A stretch of 36,086 bases of DNA, from NCBI RefSeq assembly GCF_000350085.1, contig NZ_CAUM01000108.1, positions 1-36,086 of the forward strand, read 5' to 3'. The notes beneath the pieces are model-generated. The model did not search any database and was not told the DNA's origin. It saw nothing but the letters and a program-made list of their open reading frames with translations. This stretch comes from Mesorhizobium metallidurans STM 2683. GTDB lineage: Bacteria; Pseudomonadota; Alphaproteobacteria; Rhizobiales; Rhizobiaceae. Below are positions 34,446 through 36,086 of the stretch, one piece after another; position 1 is the first letter of the stretch; each line of letters starts with the position of its first letter. The translations under genes were made by a program, and so were the position numbers.

Positions 34446-35998
34446 CAGGCGTTCGCGTCCGGCTGCTCGACATAGCGTGGAAACACCGGTTGCGGCGCCG
34501 GCAGAGCCGCGCCGGGCACCAGTGCACGATCTTCCGCGACATGCGCGAAATCACGGCTGTCCGCCGGGACCGCCAGGATGTCGAGCAGTTTGGCGGCCGA
34601 GCCTGGAATGAAGGGCTGACACAACAGCCCTACCCGCCGGAGCACCTCGGCCGTCGTCCACAGCACCGTCTCCATGCGCGCCGGATCGGTCTTCTTCAGC
34701 GCCCACGGCTCCTGACCCGCGAAATAGCGGTTGGCTTCAGCCACCACGCCGAAGATCGCCGCCAGCGCCAGATGAATGCCCTGCTCCGCCATCGTCCGGC
34801 GCGCCGTGACCAGGGCGGCGCTGGCCTGACCGAGGATCGCCTTGTCGGCGTCGCTCAATTCGCCGCGCTTCGGCACCACGCCATCGCAGTTCTTGGCGAT
34901 CATCGACAAAGAGCGCTGCGCCAGATTGCCGAGGTCGTTGGCGAGATCGGCATTGGTGCGGTTGACGATCGCCTCATGGCTGTAGCTGCCGTCCTGGCCG
35001 AATGGCACTTCGCGCAGGAAGAAGTAGCGCACCTGGTCGAGACCGTAATGCTCGACCATGGTGAACGGGTCGACGACGTTGCCGACCGATTTCGACATCT
35101 TCTCGCCGCGGTTGAACAGAAACCCGTGGCCGAAGACACGCTTCGGCAACGGGATGCCGGCCGACATCAGGAACGCCGGCCAGTAGACCGCATGGAAGCG
35201 AACGATGTCCTTGCCGATGATATGCGCATCGGCCGGCCAAAAGCGCCAATCATCAGCATTTTCATTTGGATAGCCGACGCCGGTGATGTAGTTTGTCAGC
35301 GCGTCTACCCAGACATACATCACATGCTTGTCGTCGCCCGGCACCGGGACGCCCCAGTCGAAGGTCGTGCGCGAGATCGACAGGTCCTTCAGCCCCGACC
35401 TGACGAAACTCATCACTTCGTTGCGCCGCTCGGTCGGGCCGATGAAGTCCGGCTGGCCTTCGTAAAGCGCCAGCAGCCTGTCCTGATAGGCCGACAGACG
35501 GAAAAAGTAGCTTTCCTCCTCGACCCATTCGACTGGCGTCCCTTGCGGGCCGTAGCGGACATTGTCGGGGCGGACCTCGGTTTCCTCTTCGCCGTAATAG
35601 GCCTCGTCGCGCACCGAGTACCAGCCGGCATAGCCGCCCTTGTAGATATCGCCATTGCCGGCCATCGCCTTCCAGATCGCCTGGGAGGCGGCGTAGTGCC
35701 GCTTTTCGGTGGTACGGATGAAATCATCATTGGAGGCATTGAGCGCAACGGCCATGCGCTTGAAGTCCGCCGAATTGCGGTCGGCCAACTCGCGCGGCGA
35801 AATGCCTTCCTTCTTCGCCGTCTGCAGCATCTTGATGCCGTGCTCGTCGGTGCCGGTGAGAAAGAAGACTTGCCTGCCGTCGAGCCGCTGAAAACGGGCG
35901 AGCGCGTCGGTGGCGATCAGCTCATAGGCATGGCCGATATGCGGTTTGCCGTTCGGATAGGAAATCGCGGTCGTGATGTAGAATGTGTCGCGTGCCAT
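34445..35998 (-). CDS. metG: Methionyl-tRNA synthetase
   Basis: This class I aminoacyl-tRNA synthetase charges tRNA-Met. It has 517 residues from the ATG giving [27 protein letters not shown]. The in-frame upstream codon at 36028 adds an unlikely extension. The HIGH signature is HIGH in KPHIGHAY. The KMSKS loop is [10 protein letters not shown]. The connective peptide lacks the paired CxxC zinc knuckles, so it belongs to the short, zinc-free subtype. The C-terminal tRNA-binding appendix found in E. coli MetG is absent. The region 36029-36086 upstream shows no complete gene; holB often precedes metG in this lineage, but I could not confirm its 3' end here. Confidence 0.96.
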   Translation of the reverse strand: MARDTFYITTAISYPNGKPHIGHAYELIATDALARFQRLDGRQVFFLTGTDEHGIKMLQTAKKEGISPRELADRNSADFKRMAVALNASNDDFIRTTEKRHYAASQAIWKAMAGNGDIYKGGYAGWYSVRDEAYYGEEETEVRPDNVRYGPQGTPVEWVEEESYFFRLSAYQDRLLALYEGQPDFIGPTERRNEVMSFVRSGLKDLSISRTTFDWGVPVPGDDKHVMYVWVDALTNYITGVGYPNENADDWRFWPADAHIIGKDIVRFHAVYWPAFLMSAGIPLPKRVFGHGFLFNRGEKMSKSVGNVVDPFTMVEHYGLDQVRYFFLREVPFGQDGSYSHEAIVNRTNADLANDLGNLAQRSLSMIAKNCDGVVPKRGELSDADKAILGQASAALVTARRTMAEQGIHLALAAIFGVVAEANRYFAGQEPWALKKTDPARMETVLWTTAEVLRRVGLLCQPFIPGSAAKLLDILAVPADSRDFAHVAEDRALVPGAALPAPQPVFPRYVEQPDANA

Positions 35999-36086
35999 GA
36001 ATGGACCGTCATGAATGTCTGAATGCAAGGTGTGGCGGTGAGATATCGCATCGGAACAGCGATTGCCATCCCGGGGCCGATGCCTG

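Overview
The window is a high-GC stretch of an alphaproteobacterial chromosome. The order dusB(nifR3)-ntrB-ntrC-ntrY-ntrX-dat-hfq-hflX, next to lpdA-lipA-coq10-cinA-ispDF, is characteristic of the Rhizobiales. The protein sequences and intergenic repeats look most like Mesorhizobium or a close relative. This placement comes from recognising gene order and sequences, not from a database search.

Left part (1-7400): the 3' end of the pyruvate dehydrogenase E2 gene, a possible 39-residue membrane peptide, an SGNH hydrolase, an unrelated-looking membrane protein, lpdA (E3), a GlsB/YeaQ-type membrane protein, lipA (lipoyl synthase) and a Coq10/RatA START protein. E2, E3 and LipA together make and use lipoylated dehydrogenase complexes. 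cinA/pncC and the fused ispDF lie convergently on the minus strand. Middle part (7500-18550): the nitrogen regulation block. dusB-ntrB-ntrC overlap by ATGA, ntrY-ntrX overlap, then come a D-amino-acid aminotransferase, hfq, hflX and, convergently, mazG.

Next (18600-25930): an aspartate/aromatic aminotransferase diverges from a two-gene phosphonate cassette (FAD oxidoreductase plus phosphonoacetaldehyde hydrolase). After this come a decayed DUF1772-like gene, an ECF sigma/anti-sigma pair behind a GGAAC-N16-CGTT promoter, a Bax-inhibitor-1 family protein with a clear terminator, an aldose 1-epimerase-like protein and a small unknown protein.

Right part (26000-36086): a zone of gene decay (a frameshifted gene and an agmatinase remnant) holds a compact, apparently intact Tn7-like transposon at 26969-31884. 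It has 20-bp perfect terminal inverted repeats (29 of 31 over a longer span), a 5-bp target duplication CTTAG, and arrays of probable transposase-binding repeats at the ends. It carries only tnsA-, tnsB/tniA-, tnsC/tniB- and tniQ-like genes. The TniQ protein has an unusual C-terminal extension resembling the N-terminal helix-turn-helix region of IS630-type transposases, and there is no cargo. Beyond it lie a GNAT acetyltransferase and, on the minus strand, the tightly overlapping metG-tatD-MBL-hydrolase operon.

The most interesting object is the minimal cargo-free Tn7-like element with its TniQ-HTH fusion. Other notable signals are a palindromic repeat read in frame inside the E2 linker, an NtrX without the GAFTGA loop, and the PhnW-less phosphonate cassette.
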